This document shows positions 33,513 through 44,350 of a DNA stretch of 64,000 nucleotides, one piece after another. The stretch is from Cytospora piceicola (lineage: Eukaryota > Ascomycota > Sordariomycetes > Diaporthales > Cytosporaceae). The notes under the pieces are model-generated. The model saw nothing but the letters and a program-made list of their open reading frames with translations, was not told where the DNA came from and did not search any database. Both the position numbers and the translations under genes were made by a program. Within the stretch, counting starts at the first letter, position 1; every line of letters starts with the position of its first letter. Where the stretch lies: NCBI GenBank assembly GCA_023375675.1, contig JALQBC010000038.1:62001-126000 (forward strand). The letters run 5' to 3'.

Positions 33513-35211
33513 AGGCCATGCAGTAGCTATCCTGCGGTCTGGATCCGATGAGCACGGCAGGAAGGTGGTGGTCTCTGAAGGAGGGGTAGCAGTGGTGAAG
33601 GATGAACGACAACAGGTTGTTCTTGACTTCCAAAGGTTCCCAGCGAGTCCTCCGTTTTCCAAATTCCTAAGGATTTTGTCAGAGCCTGAGCCCTTCAAGT
33701 GCCGTATTGAAGCTGCACATGTGCATCATTACGACAGCATCGTACACACCCAGTAGCTACATAAGGTAAACTCAAGTACTGGCCAGACTGTCAAACTGCC
33801 TGACTCCCAAACTGGCAGCCTGTGTAAAGCCATTGCATCATCACGACAACCTGGTAGTCTGCCATGTCCAACGGGTGGCGATTGCACGGGCACGGGTGTG
33901 CCAAACTGCATATCTATATGTATGTACTTAAGTAGTTAGATAGTCTGACAGTCTGATAGACCGAGGAATCACTTGATCGGAATTCGAGACTTGCAGGAGC
34001 CACCGTCCTCCGTTAATGGCCGTAGTGTGCAACTCGGGACTGTCATCCAGTGTTACCGAGACCGCAGTATATACTGTCTCAATACTCATCCATCTCAACC
34101 ATCCCGTATTCCCGAGATTTACATAGTAGAGGGGCAACAAGGGCAACAACAAAACCAGTCGACTTCGTGATACAAGCCTGGCAAGACTGCAAGCTCACAT
34201 GACCCAGCAGAGCAAAAGGAAACGGCTGTAGTGACGCAAGTGCTCAAGCCAGATGGCAGATCTCTGTAAGTCGCCTTGCTTTGTACTGCTGATCGATTGC
34301 TACTCCTCCACTGCCCTCCCTGCCTCCCAGCTCCGTCGCCCCGACAGTCCCGAGTCTGAAGACTCCGCATTTCCACAAATGCGCCACCACCCCCCTCTTC
34401 CCAGACCCCAGTCATCAATGTGGTTTGTGGGCCATAATGGCCAGCTGTAAGCAGGCCCGCATGGGAGGCAGCCTGGCAGCCAACCAAGGCAATCATCTGC
34501 CATAGATTATGCGGTCCCTTTGAAAGGCCGCTTATCCGACCGGAATTATTCTGTTGAGTTCGATGTTGGTGTTCCGGGGATCGAGGTCTAGACTCGCCGT
34601 CCTTCTCGCGGAAAATATTCGCGTCAGGATGAGACTCTGTCGGTAACAAGAACGGGATTAGCGACGAGACACGCGTGTCGGGCGATTGCCAGCGCGGATC
34701 TCGTGGCGCAGTGGTGCCTGGAGTACGTACTGGGTACTGTACGCCTCTCAACAGCCAGCGGTCTGCTTTGTTGAACGCACGTACATCTATCTATCTATCT
34801 GTACGATACAGGTGAGCAGGTGGGCTTGTACATTGGCTTCGTCACCGTCCCGGATCCTCCACAGGCAGACAGGGCATTTGCGACAATGTACGTAGTACTA
34901 TACTCGGCGTTGCCTTTGGGTCTGATTTCCCGGAAGCGCGGAAATGATAGAGAAGCCACACAGAACCTTGAGAACCTGAAACCATGGCGATCTGCTGTCA
35001 CGAACTCACAAGAATCCGGCCCGCACCCGCACAGCGCTCAGGCCATGGTTCGGGATTCCGAATGCAAACCACTGAAGCGCCCCACAACACTTGTTTAAGC
35101 CACAGTCTGGCAGTCTGGTTCCCCCTGTTCAGTAATGACCCCTCTTTGCAGCTATGTGCAGTACATACTTCACGACGTAAAGCGTGAGTTTGTATGTACA
35201 TACATACAGTA

Positions 35212-35453
35212 TACCGCATAGTCTGGTGAATCTGGTATTTTCCCCCCCCGCTTTAATCGGTCTTGCACAGACACCGTAATCTCGCTTCTGAGCTTCCTCG
35301 ACTTATCGGGGCTCCGATAAGGCACGTCCAAGGTTCTGGAGGGGTTGTGGACTTACACTGACCTATAACATGTACTATTCAACGATCGGGGCTGATGACT
35401 GAGCATAAGAAAAGCGGGGGGGCAAAATACCAGATTCACCAGACTATGCGGTA
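35212..35453. mobile_element. MITE-like element with 43-bp terminal inverted repeats
   Basis: The left end (35212-35254) and the reverse complement of the right end (35411-35453) match at 42 of 43 positions, including a run of seven or eight C. The arms begin TACCGCATAGTCTGG. The whole is 242 bp with about 156 bp between the arms and no coding capacity. If the outermost TA on each side is read as the target duplication, the element is 238 bp (35214-35451), as expected for a Tc1/mariner-type MITE. A fold-back structure of other origin is possible. I saw no second copy in this window. Confidence 0.75.
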
Positions 35454-36105
35454 GACTAAATCCGATACCAGGGTATGGAAAATATCCGGGTACATCCAAA
35501 TTCCAAGCCAAATATCTCATGAACAACCTTGGAGAACATGATAGTTGCCAGTACTTAAGTACCTAGGTAGGTAGACCAATGAGCTAGCTCCGTCTTGTAT
35601 GTGGTTCTGAACCTTTCTTTGTGCTAGGCGGACTCGGGTAATCCGTTCCCCTAAAACCCCTAACAAGGCCTGGGTCGAAATATAAAAGGCTTACAACTAC
35701 TCAACTCTGATCAAGCGTGACACTCACTGTATTCTCATCTGTATGGCGTGAAAGGTTGAAGCTGTGACGGAACGGTGACTGAGACTTTCCGGAGCTGTGT
35801 GCTCAGCTCCCCGGTCAGTTTTTTTTTTTAAACCTTTCCAGTGCCACAAAGCAAGGAAGTGTTACAGGCAAGCAACAACGGGAAGCCCAGTTATGACGTC
35901 CAATCCTACCCAGATACCGTACCCCTGGTACTGAATAGGTACCTAGGTAGTTTTGACGACGCTTCAGCATGAACGACCTCAGGAGGCTCATGAGAAAGCT
36001 TGAAGACATCAAACATTCCAAATTGAACACCCACAACATTGAACTCAAATTCCATACTGCCTGTTTCGATTGATCGAACTTAGCACACCTAACTCAAGAA
36101 TCAAG
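35454..36105. other. Promoter region of the methyltransferase gene
   Basis: The region holds a TATA-like AAATATAAAAGG at about 35678 and copies of the TACCTAGGTAGGTA motif at about 35558-35573 and 35937-35950. A T-run lies at 35820-35829. No gene is seen. Confidence 0.45.
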
Positions 36106-37455
36106 ATGGCCTCTACAGCGACAGCAGAAGAGGACACTACTCTTAGCAAGCAGTATGACACTCCACTGGGTCTCGCTCACGACACCATGCAAGCTCTGAA
36201 GGACAGGATAAAGCTGCACTACGACCTCGCCAGCGAGTATTATCTGAATCTGTGGTATGTCATAGTTGCAGGCTTCGAGAACGCGTGCCCGATAACTTCC
36301 GAGGTCGACGTTGCGCAACCTTCAACAATGAGGTTCCAGCTTGTGTGTCCAAGCACCTGCTTTGGTCACATGGCGACTTCCAGTGCTTGCTGACTCTGGG
36401 GATACCAATATCAGGGGCAATCACATCCACCACGGCTACTGGCCCACCGCTGAGTCGAAGGCCAATGAGACCAAGGAACAAGCCCAGGTCAATCTCATCC
36501 GCCTGCTCCTCGAGACCTCTCAGGTTGCCGAGGGGAGCAAGGTGCTGGACGTGGGATGCGGCATCGGCGGCACCTCGAGGTATCTCGCCGCGGAGATGGG
36601 CTGCACAGTAACCGGCATCACCATCTCCACCAAGCAGGTTGAGATGGCCACCAGACTGACAAAGTCCGAGGCTGCCAAGGGTGACGCAAGCTTGGTTGAC
36701 CAGAAATCAGACGCGGACGGGTTCCTAAGGATCGGTAAGGGCAAGGTCAAGTTTATGGAGCTCGATGCCGAGAAGATGGGTGAGGTCTTTGCCGCGCAGT
36801 CCGAGTCCTTTGACGCCGTCTGGATCTGTGAGGCTTTGAGCCACTTTCCCAACAAGGCACTGTTCTTCCAGAACGCTGAAAAGGTTCTAAAGAAGGGAGG
36901 CAAACTGGCACTGGCCGACTGGTTCAAGGCGGAAGGACTGGAGGAGAAGCAATTTACGGATGATATCAAGCCTATTGAAGGTGAGCAGGCCTATCATCTC
37001 TGTCGGAGACCTCCGGCACGGATCCGACCCTGCCCCCAGGGGGTCGTCCATACTCTGTCAGCCAAATAATGGGTATTCACATATATTGACATGATCGCAG
37101 ACGGAATGCTCCTACCCCCGCTGTGTGTGCAAGCCGACTACGTCAACTTCGCAAAGGAAGCCGGTCTGGATATTTCAGGAGGACCGAAGGACATCTCCAC
37201 CGATGTCAAAGCAACATGGTGAGTTTCGAACATCCACCCCCTTAGGATACATGCCAGCATGTCATGTATCGTTTGGCTAATCGGCATACGTCGTTCAGGG
37301 ATATATCATGGTCACTTGTACAGAACCCGTCCCTCTGGGCCTTCGCCTTCAGCCAAGGCAGAGACGGTGTCGCCTTTCTACAGGCCTTCCGAGCCATGCG
37401 GAGAGGGTATGCAAACGGCAGCTTTCGATATGCTGTCGTGTCTTTCCAGAAATGA
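36106..37455 (+). CDS. SAM-dependent methyltransferase, gamma-tocopherol methyltransferase-like, 329 aa
   Basis: Four exons are inferred: 36106-36254, 36415-36980, 37101-37218 and 37299-37455. The introns of 160, 120 and 80 nt have GTATGT, GTGAGC and GTGAGT donors, and all four joins keep the frame. The first join gives LASEYYLNLWGNHIHHGYW, the entry segment typical of gamma-tocopherol/sterol-type methyltransferases. Motif I is VLDVGCGIGGTSRYLA, followed by GITISTKQVEMA and the SFDAVWICEALSHF segment. KGGKLALADWFKAEG matches the post-motif strand. Fungal relatives methylate small lipophilic or quinone-like substrates, but the substrate here cannot be told from sequence. Confidence 0.88.
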
Positions 37456-38307
37456 TACGGGGGCATCTGAGCCGGTGATGAGCCACAGGCTGTAATGGAA
37501 AACCTTGTCTTGAGGGACATCAAGCATTTATGCAGTGGTACAGCGTAGGAGCTAATCTGAAAGCTCAGTCGGTCAGTAGTATCGAGGCCTTGGTCTCAGA
37601 CATCCTCGTCTCTGGCCAATATCCAACGCCCGGGTACCTCCAATATCCTGTCCCCGTACGAGTCCGTGTCACCAACGTGCAACATGCATGTGTGTTGCAA
37701 ACTTCAAGTATAAAAAGTCCCCTTGAAATTGGAGAGGTCATCCCGATGTAGTCTCACAGGAATACTGTGCATCATGGAGGCGACATATTATAGTTCTCAA
37801 GCTTGACGTGAAGATGTCCCTAGTCTATGGTGTTGTTGTATTGGTGAGAGCTCACAATGGTGAGAACCGCAAATCTATTATGCTTCCTCCTGAGATCTCG
37901 ATCGGTCGGGTCGCCCTTCGGACATGACACAAGCAGCTAAGTTATCGTCGGGCCATAGGCTTGAGATTGATATATGGAATATGACATGTGAGGGGTGATG
38001 GGTCGGCTGCAGTTCTGGATCTTGATGCTCTTGCCCGATTTGGCAATTGTGAGTTGGGGGGCGTTCCTTCTTCCAACGACAGCAGCTGCCATCCCCCGGT
38101 TTTGTGCACAGCACATTACTTTGGTTCATCCTGAAAACTTCGAGTTCTCATTTCCTCCTTGCCGCGAGTCCAACACAAGCACCCTGCCCACCCGCCCACT
38201 TCTAGAAGACCCAGCTAGCAGACCCAGGGTACGCACAAAGTGCTGTCCAAGGTGCCCAACGCACCTATAACTGAGCAGTCCCCTCCCAGCTGCCTTGTTC
38301 TCCCAAG
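37456..38307. other. Intergenic region
   Basis: This region lies between two plus-strand genes and holds no recognisable gene, repeat or RNA. The region just upstream of 38308 is the presumed promoter and leader of the coiled-coil gene. Confidence 0.4.
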
Positions 38308-39381
38308 ATGTATTCCAATACTGCAGCCGTCCGGGAAAATAATGGCGCCCAGCCTATACACATTGACTCCGCGAGCTCTTCTTCCCCCCCAGAGAGCAGC
38401 GGTCACAAAAGCCTGCTTGAGCGTCTCATGCCCGACACTCCACCCCAAACCAAACAGCAACCAGATGCTGCACCGAAGGAGCCCCGATACCTCGACGTAA
38501 CTGCTGCTTTCTTCGGAAGACACAAGCACCAGGCGCCCCAGGTCAAGAACGCGACTTCGGCACCATCCCAATATGCACTTCAGCAGCAGCAATCGATGCC
38601 TCCTCCACCACCTCCGCAGCACCAGGGCTCTTCGCCTTTGGAACCGTCGCTGCAGAAACAGAAACCACTAAACCCGCCAGATGAACCAAGAACTCCAGAT
38701 GCGCCCTTGAGTGACGAGTTGAAAAAGGAGCTAGATCGTACGTCCGTCCCTACCCTGTTCTTCATCCCACATTGTTCCATTCCTTTTTCCAATTGTTCCG
38801 ACTGACACGGCTCACCATCTGCAGATAGCATCGCAGCAGAAGGCAGTCACATATACATCAATGGCACCAACAGACTCAATAAGCTGTACGAGGATCTCAA
38901 GGGCGCTATGGCTGACATAAACACGAAGAACGACCGTGTTCTCGCCCAGGCCAGATCTCAGAACAAGTTCATCATCAAACCTTTCTCCGAAACGAAACTC
39001 AAGGAGACTTTGGCCGCCGATGATGGCGCAACCACTGAGCGCCAATACCATGTCGGCAAGCAGGTTCAATCCATATACTCGACAATCAAGGCTTTAGAGG
39101 CGGAGGTTAGCCAGTTGTGGGATGACTGGGAAGCTGCGGAGCACAAGGTTCAGACTATACTTGCGAGCATGACTGGTGGTGACGATCATCTCGTGGACCA
39201 TGGGGAGTCAACCAGAAATGTGCAGGACTCGCTAACTCGTGAGATGGAAAAGTACGACGAGGAGCTCGAGAAGATCCTCAGGGAGTCTCACGAAGCGGTC
39301 AGGCTCTCCGAGAAGGAGTATACCAAGACGATTGTGGGCGTCATGTCTGCTCTACTTCAGCAGTATCTATTTGGGGGCTGA
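38308..39381 (+). CDS. Proline-rich, coiled-coil protein, 328 aa
   Basis: Exons are 38308-38737 and 38825-39381. The 87-nt intron (GTACGT...CTGCAG) splits a His codon. The first 140 residues are disordered and rich in Pro, Gln and Ser, with a QQQQ run followed by MPPPPPPQ and repeated Pro-Asp motifs. The second half is helical and charged (LNKLYEDLKGAMADINTKND, SIYSTIKALEAEVSQLWDDW, REMEKYDEELEKILRESHEA), consistent with a coiled coil. No signal peptide or membrane segment is visible. It resembles scaffold or complex subunits by architecture only; I cannot name a family. Confidence 0.78.
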
Positions 39382-39741
39382 CGGCTGACTGTCCGTTCTT
39401 TCAAGTACCTTCCAGTGGGATATCTAATGGTGGGATTAAACAAAGGTACTGCGATGCATTCTGGTGTTGCTTTGGGATTGGAATCGTTTACTTGGTACTT
39501 TTTTTGCTTGGGGCAACATTTGGGGTCTGACAGCTTCCACATCCCGGGGCAATCGGTTGCGAGCAGTTGTGAGACGGCGACAGGATGGGTGCAGATGGTT
39601 CGTCTAATTTTCCATTCGCTCAAATCTAATAATGCTAAACTCTGATACTCTGCCTCTGTATAAGTGGCATCCGACCTCGTGCCTTGATACCGAAACGCCA
39701 TTTTGCCATGTGCTTTTATGTAACAACCCTTCAAGAAGCAC
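39382..39741. other. 3' intergenic region
   Basis: This stretch lies between the coiled-coil gene and the convergent aminotransferase relic. No feature is recognised. Confidence 0.4.
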
Positions 39742-40278
39742 TTATAGGTTCCACTTGAACAACGACGCCCAAGTATGATTCTCGCCCCCGTACATGATAT
39801 CCTTCAACCAATTCTTCAGTGCTTGCGTATACTTACCACCCTCGCCGTTGCCAATATCGAAGCTAACCTCCTTTCCTCGGTGGTGGATCAGGGATACGGG
39901 AGTCACAAAGTACGCCGTTCCTGCGGCAAACGACCCAACCAGCCTACCCTCCTGCTCCGCCTCGAACACCTCATCTATAGTATACCTCCTCTCCACGACC
40001 TCGAGCTCACCGCCCAGCCTCTCCCGCGCCAGCTGCAGCACACTCCTCCTTGTCACGCCGTCCAGGATCAGCCTGTCGTCCAGGGGCGCCGTCACGAGCT
40101 GCGCCCTCCTGCCCTCCCTGTCCCTCCACTCGACGAAGAATTGAGACGCGCCCGTCTCGGTGCAGTACGCCTCGGGGCCATACAGCCACAGAACCTGACT
40201 TAGCCGCGGATAATCGCTAGTGTCCACACCATTAATAACAATGCGGATTATGACCATTCCCGAGTGCACGACTGGCAT
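39742..40278 (-). pseudogene. Branched-chain aminotransferase, C-terminal fragment
   Basis: From about 40210 to 39742 the frame reads QVLWLYGPEAYCTETGASQF, LDDRLILDGVTRRSVLQLAR, EVFEAEQEGRLVGSFAAGTA and a NHTWASL end. This matches the C-terminal half of class-IV fold, PLP-dependent branched-chain aminotransferases, including the GVTR segment near the cofactor pocket. The N-terminal half, with the catalytic lysine, is absent. Upstream sequence instead becomes the phosphotransferase relic, so the break lies near 40215-40260. About 160 codons survive of an expected 370 or more. It is probably a non-functional fragment left by a rearrangement. The frame itself is undamaged, so the truncation may be recent. 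Confidence 0.75.
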
Positions 40279-40389
40279 TTAATTCGAGTTCATGAAAGAC
40301 CGTTGATGACCAAGACGTTTGTGATGTGATTTCCGATGTTACCAATGCCTTATCGGCGCAAGAGCAGAGTAGTACTTGGAAGAACCTGC

Positions 40390-40876
40390 CAAATGCCAAA
40401 ACGTAGAGCCGCTTCAGCCTTCTTGATCCGAGCCATATCGAAGTCCCAGTCTTTGGGTTTTGTTCGCTCCATTGTTTCTGCCCACCTGGGCACTCCTTCT
40501 CCCAGCCCCAGACTATCATTAACATGCCGGCGGCCTCCCAGTAGTCAGGCATGAATCCTGAATACTCCCAGTCAAGCAGGCTGGTGATGTGGCCATCCGC
40601 GGAGACCATAATGTTCTTGGGTTTGATGTCGCCGTGTGTGAAGACAGCAGCCTTGGAATGCGGAAAGTTGCTCTTGACGTCTTCGTCTCGATAGTAGTTT
40701 ATGCGCAATCTCTCTATGAGGAAATCGCGGAATGTGTCATCGTCCTTGAGCACGCTTGGCGCATTGTCGGACATATTGCATCGCAACACTCTGGCTGCTG
40801 CGGACCTCCCAGCTCTTTTTGATCAAACTGCCATCCTCAAACCGGAGCCGACGTCGCCAGTCGCCCCGCTTTGAGG
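40390..40876 (-). pseudogene. Aminoglycoside phosphotransferase-like kinase relic
   Basis: Reading right to left, 40876-40760 encodes an N-terminal strand (RRRLRFEDGSLIKKSWEV...SQSVAMQYVRQ). From about 40779 a different frame encodes DDDTFRDFLIERL and FTHGDIKPKNIMVSADGHI, then LLDWEYSGFMPDYWEAAG. HGD-x4-N and LDWE are the catalytic-loop and metal-binding motifs of the APH/choline-kinase-like fold. The middle of the N-lobe, roughly 100 codons, is missing. A second shift near 40490 moves the protein-like reading to KPKDWDFDMARIKKAEAALR in another frame. With one deletion and at least one frameshift it should be inactive. Fungal APH-like proteins are numerous and mostly of unknown substrate. Confidence 0.7.
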
Positions 40877-41670
40877 TATGCAAGGGGTCATGTCGTGGTG
40901 TATGTGGGTGACCAATGTTGAGACCAAAGTCACAAAGTGTAGCAGATGGAGATAGAAGAATATGGGGAAGGGTTTAGAGCTACCTACAGTAGGTATTTAA
41001 CGTCACCGTTGTGCCTAACAAACAAACAAGCCTGAGAAGAACAACCAAGAAACCCACTATGAATTGAACCACACCTTTGACAGCTATAGTGGGTGGGGCT
41101 CGCCATGGTGCTGTCAAGGCAATGAGGGAAGGAATGTGATGGAGAACAACAGTGGTATTGCTGAGTTAGAGGAGCGAGGATATTGGGCAGCAATGGTATT
41201 CTCTTCGACTTGAGCCGCTGGCAATATTTCTCCTCTGAAATGATACGAAGGTGAATGAATCTGGTCTTATATTGTAATTGATGCGTTGCAACACTTCCCT
41301 GTAGAGAAACACGCAGTGTGCAATCTAGAGAAACACACAGTTTGCAATACAGAGAAAGAGTATGTCTTTTTGTTGATATTGTATTCCTAAAAGGAAGCAT
41401 TGTGTTCTTAGAACAATGCTTCCTTAGAAGGAAACCAACGCTAAAGGAGAAGGTACAGCGTGTTGATTTTCTTGCTCTGCCTTGCCAGCTGGCCTGTTTC
41501 TAGCTGGAAACCAATTACTCCCGCTTCGCTTCGCTTCGAAGTACATTTTGTTTGTGCAATTGAGGCCTAAGTGGGTAGCAATGCAAAAGAATACAGGATA
41601 CACCACATGGTCAGTGTCAGGGCTTACGTAAGCCACTTTAGAGCTAGCCACCCTACTAAACACCATTTTC
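40877..41670. other. Transition zone to the RIP block
   Basis: GC content falls through this stretch and no supported gene is present. It contains two 24-bp tandem copies starting TAGAGAAACAC (41302-41349), a (CGCTT)3 run at about 41522-41538 and a perfect 14-bp palindrome at 41621-41634. CpA and TpG are still common, so RIP has not strongly affected it. Confidence 0.5.
41302..41349. repeat. Two-copy 24-bp tandem repeat
   Basis: The units at 41302 and 41326 share TAGAGAAACAC(G/A)CAGT and TGCAAT, with a few substitutions. A shorter third partial copy (CAGAGAAAG) follows. Confidence 0.7.
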
Positions 41671-42477
41671 CTTCCCCTCTAGTTTAGTTAGTTTCTTTTA
41701 TTAAACAACACAATATATACACTAGAATTGAAAACTGTACTATACATGCTATCGTGCCTGTTTTTCAGTTAGATCTAGCTTATATTAATACCTGATATAG
41801 TAGCTATAACCTCGTTTTAATCGTTTTTACGTTAAATCTTATAATTTAAACCCTTTCACGTCGTGTAACGCGTCCGAAAGATACTATTACTATAGTGCTA
41901 GTACGAAACCTTACTAAAAAGCTTTATAATAAAGCCCGGTCGGCTAACGGCTTAAAAACGAATACTAATAGCCGTAACTAATCTAACGTGTTATTAAAGC
42001 GATCGGACTCGAATAACTTCTGCTTACGTCGGCTAAAATAAACCGAGTAGTCTTCGATAATAGCTAGCCTCGAGATCCTTTAATTCTAATAACGTATTAG
42101 TTAATCTGGTTTAATTTTTCTTTTCCTTTTACTACTCTATAATAAAAAAATACTTTTATAAATAGTAAAGGTAAACGCGATAAAGCTCGTAAACCGGATA
42201 GCCGATTTATTAAGGTTAATAAAGCCTTAAAGGCTCTTAACGATAATAAAGCTTTAAAAGCTCTCTTCGATAAAGCTTTAGTAGCTTTAGTTACCTTTAA
42301 GTTACTTACTAAACCTCTTTCTGTTTATTAAAGTCTTTCGACGTTATTATTCTAGTTAATAATAAAAGCGGATTAAAAATATACCTTCTTAATAGAAGAT
42401 ATAGCTATTCGAATATAAAACCGCTCTTTCCTGTTTAAGCTAGATAATATTAATTACTCGGTAAGCGGAAAAAAGAG

Positions 42478-42585
42478 TAACGTTCTATAAAATATAAAAG
42501 TTATTAACGCTCTATAGGATATAAAAAGTACTAACGCTTTATAAGATATAAAGATTATTAACGTTCTATAAAATACAGAGATTAT
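42478..42585. repeat. Four-copy 27-bp tandem repeat in the RIP block
   Basis: Units begin at 42478, 42505, 42532 and 42559, each starting TAACG(T/C)T(C/T)TATA and exactly 27 bp long. A multiple of three suggests a nine-residue protein repeat before mutation. The region upstream (41.9-42.45 kb) and downstream (to 43.45 kb) could not be identified. Confidence 0.85.
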
Positions 42586-44129
42586 TATATCGAAGTTATT
42601 AAACTTTATATTTTCTCTTACTTTAAAGCTTTTAAAGCCGTAATATATTATAACTAATAAAATTATCTAACCGGCTATTTTATATTATTAATATTTTAAT
42701 AGTATAGTCGAACTTATCGAATAACCCCGAGTTAATAGCCTTTATCTGTATAGTTTATTATATATTAAACCCTTTTTTCGATTATAGCTTACTTCTCTTA
42801 CTATAGTAAATATAAATAATCCTTTACTTTAAGCTCCTTTATACTTTTAAATCAACTACCTTTATAATACTACTTTTATTTATATTATAAAATAAGCTAT
42901 AGCTTTATACGATTTTTTAAAGCTAGTAAAATATATATTATATAACGTCTTTTACGAAATCCGAAACCTTTTAAAATAGTTTTATAAAGATAAACGTATA
43001 GCTTAAATTAACGTCGTTTATCGAGACTTTAATTTCCTTCGCGTTATAATACGTTTAAAGAACGCTTTCGTTATTATATTAGTACGATTCCGACGTAGAT
43101 TTATTATTTAATTACCGGACTAACGATAAGAAGCTTATAACGTTAGGTTTATAAATATATAGTTTTTTATCCGAACCGGCTTAGCCTTTAGCTTATTTCG
43201 ATAATAAGTATTTAGTAAAGAAAGAATAGCGGAATCTGAAATAAAAGATAATTCGGAACGCTATTACTATCGACGCGATACGTCGCTTTTATAAGTCGAA
43301 GACTGTAAACCTCCCTTTCGATCCTATCTTTGCTTTCGATTTTATTAAAGATCTTTAAAACGTTAGAGATTATTAAAAGAACTTAAATAATTCCGAGCTC
43401 TATTACTTATAAAAGACCGCGACTATAGCTATAAACGCGATTAAAGCCGTTTCAGGTAATTCCGGAACTTATATAATAACGTAAACTAAACCTTTATTAT
43501 ATCCCGAAATATAGTATTTAAATTAAAGCTAAATATATTTAAATTTAACGGTAAAGATATAAACGTTTATATTTTTAAAATCTATTACTTAGTTAAGCTA
43601 TATAAAAAAAAAACGTTTTCGTTAATTTATTTATTAGTATTATTTCTTACTTCGATAATAATAAAGTTAAATAGTTTATATTATTAACTTTAAATAAACG
43701 CGAAGTATTAAAAAACGATCTTTTTTTTTAAAAGATTAAATTATAATAATAATTTACGTTTAATTATAACGACTTTATATTTTAAGCCGATAAGATATAG
43801 TATAGTTTCGATAAAAAGGACTAGCTTCTTTTTTAATAATATATCGATAAGAAAATTCGCTTATATAATAAAGCCGGTAAAATCGACGAAGACGTTAAAG
43901 TCTACTATATTTATAAAGGTTTAAACGCCGATCTTTAAGCGGCTATTATATTCTATTTAAAAGGTAATATATTAAAAGAATTTAAGTGTACGGTTACTTA
44001 TAAAAAGTATAGTATCTACTAAAAATAACGTAAGGATAAAGAAAATACAGATAAGCAGGCTTAAAAGCTTAAAAATCTCCGGCGAAAGCTTTAAAAGTTT
44101 TAAAAGTCTAATACTTATATCGATCGGAC

Positions 44130-44350
44130 CTTTAATAAAGATCGTTTCGATAACCGTTAATATAATAATCGAGCCTTTTTTAGATTTACTTTTCGTAATA
44201 ATAACCGTAGGTAAGATTTCGACCGCTATTGTAATTAAGATCGTAACTATAACCGTAACCTATAAGACCGTCGGGATTATAGCTAGAACTAAGACCGAGA
44301 TCGTTAAAACAGAGATCGTTAAGATAAAGATCGCTAAGATAAGCTTTCCG
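44130..44350 (+). pseudogene. Arg/Asp-rich gag-type tract of element A
   Basis: Repeated GATCGT/AACCGT-type codons encode runs of Asp-Arg and Asn-Arg. This basic, repetitive segment near the gag/pol junction may have served for nucleic-acid binding. Stops are at RIP-type codons only. Confidence 0.45.

Larger units (their letters stand above)
32004..35211. other. Gene-poor intergenic stretch
   Basis: There are 3.2 kb without a supported gene. They contain a (CCACCT)4 run at 32666-32689, a GT-rich microsatellite at 33489-33512 and an (ATCT)4 run at 34784-34800. Many short overlapping frames occur on both strands, none with recognisable motifs or splice structure. Confidence 0.45.

Noticed and set aside
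40984..41400. 138-codon minus-strand frame ending in a Cys-containing segment
   Set aside because: It overlaps tandem repeats and AT-rich transition sequence, and there is no motif or conservation signal visible.
42478..42585. CRISPR-like array
   Set aside because: The units are directly adjacent with no spacers and the genome is eukaryotic, so this is a simple tandem repeat.
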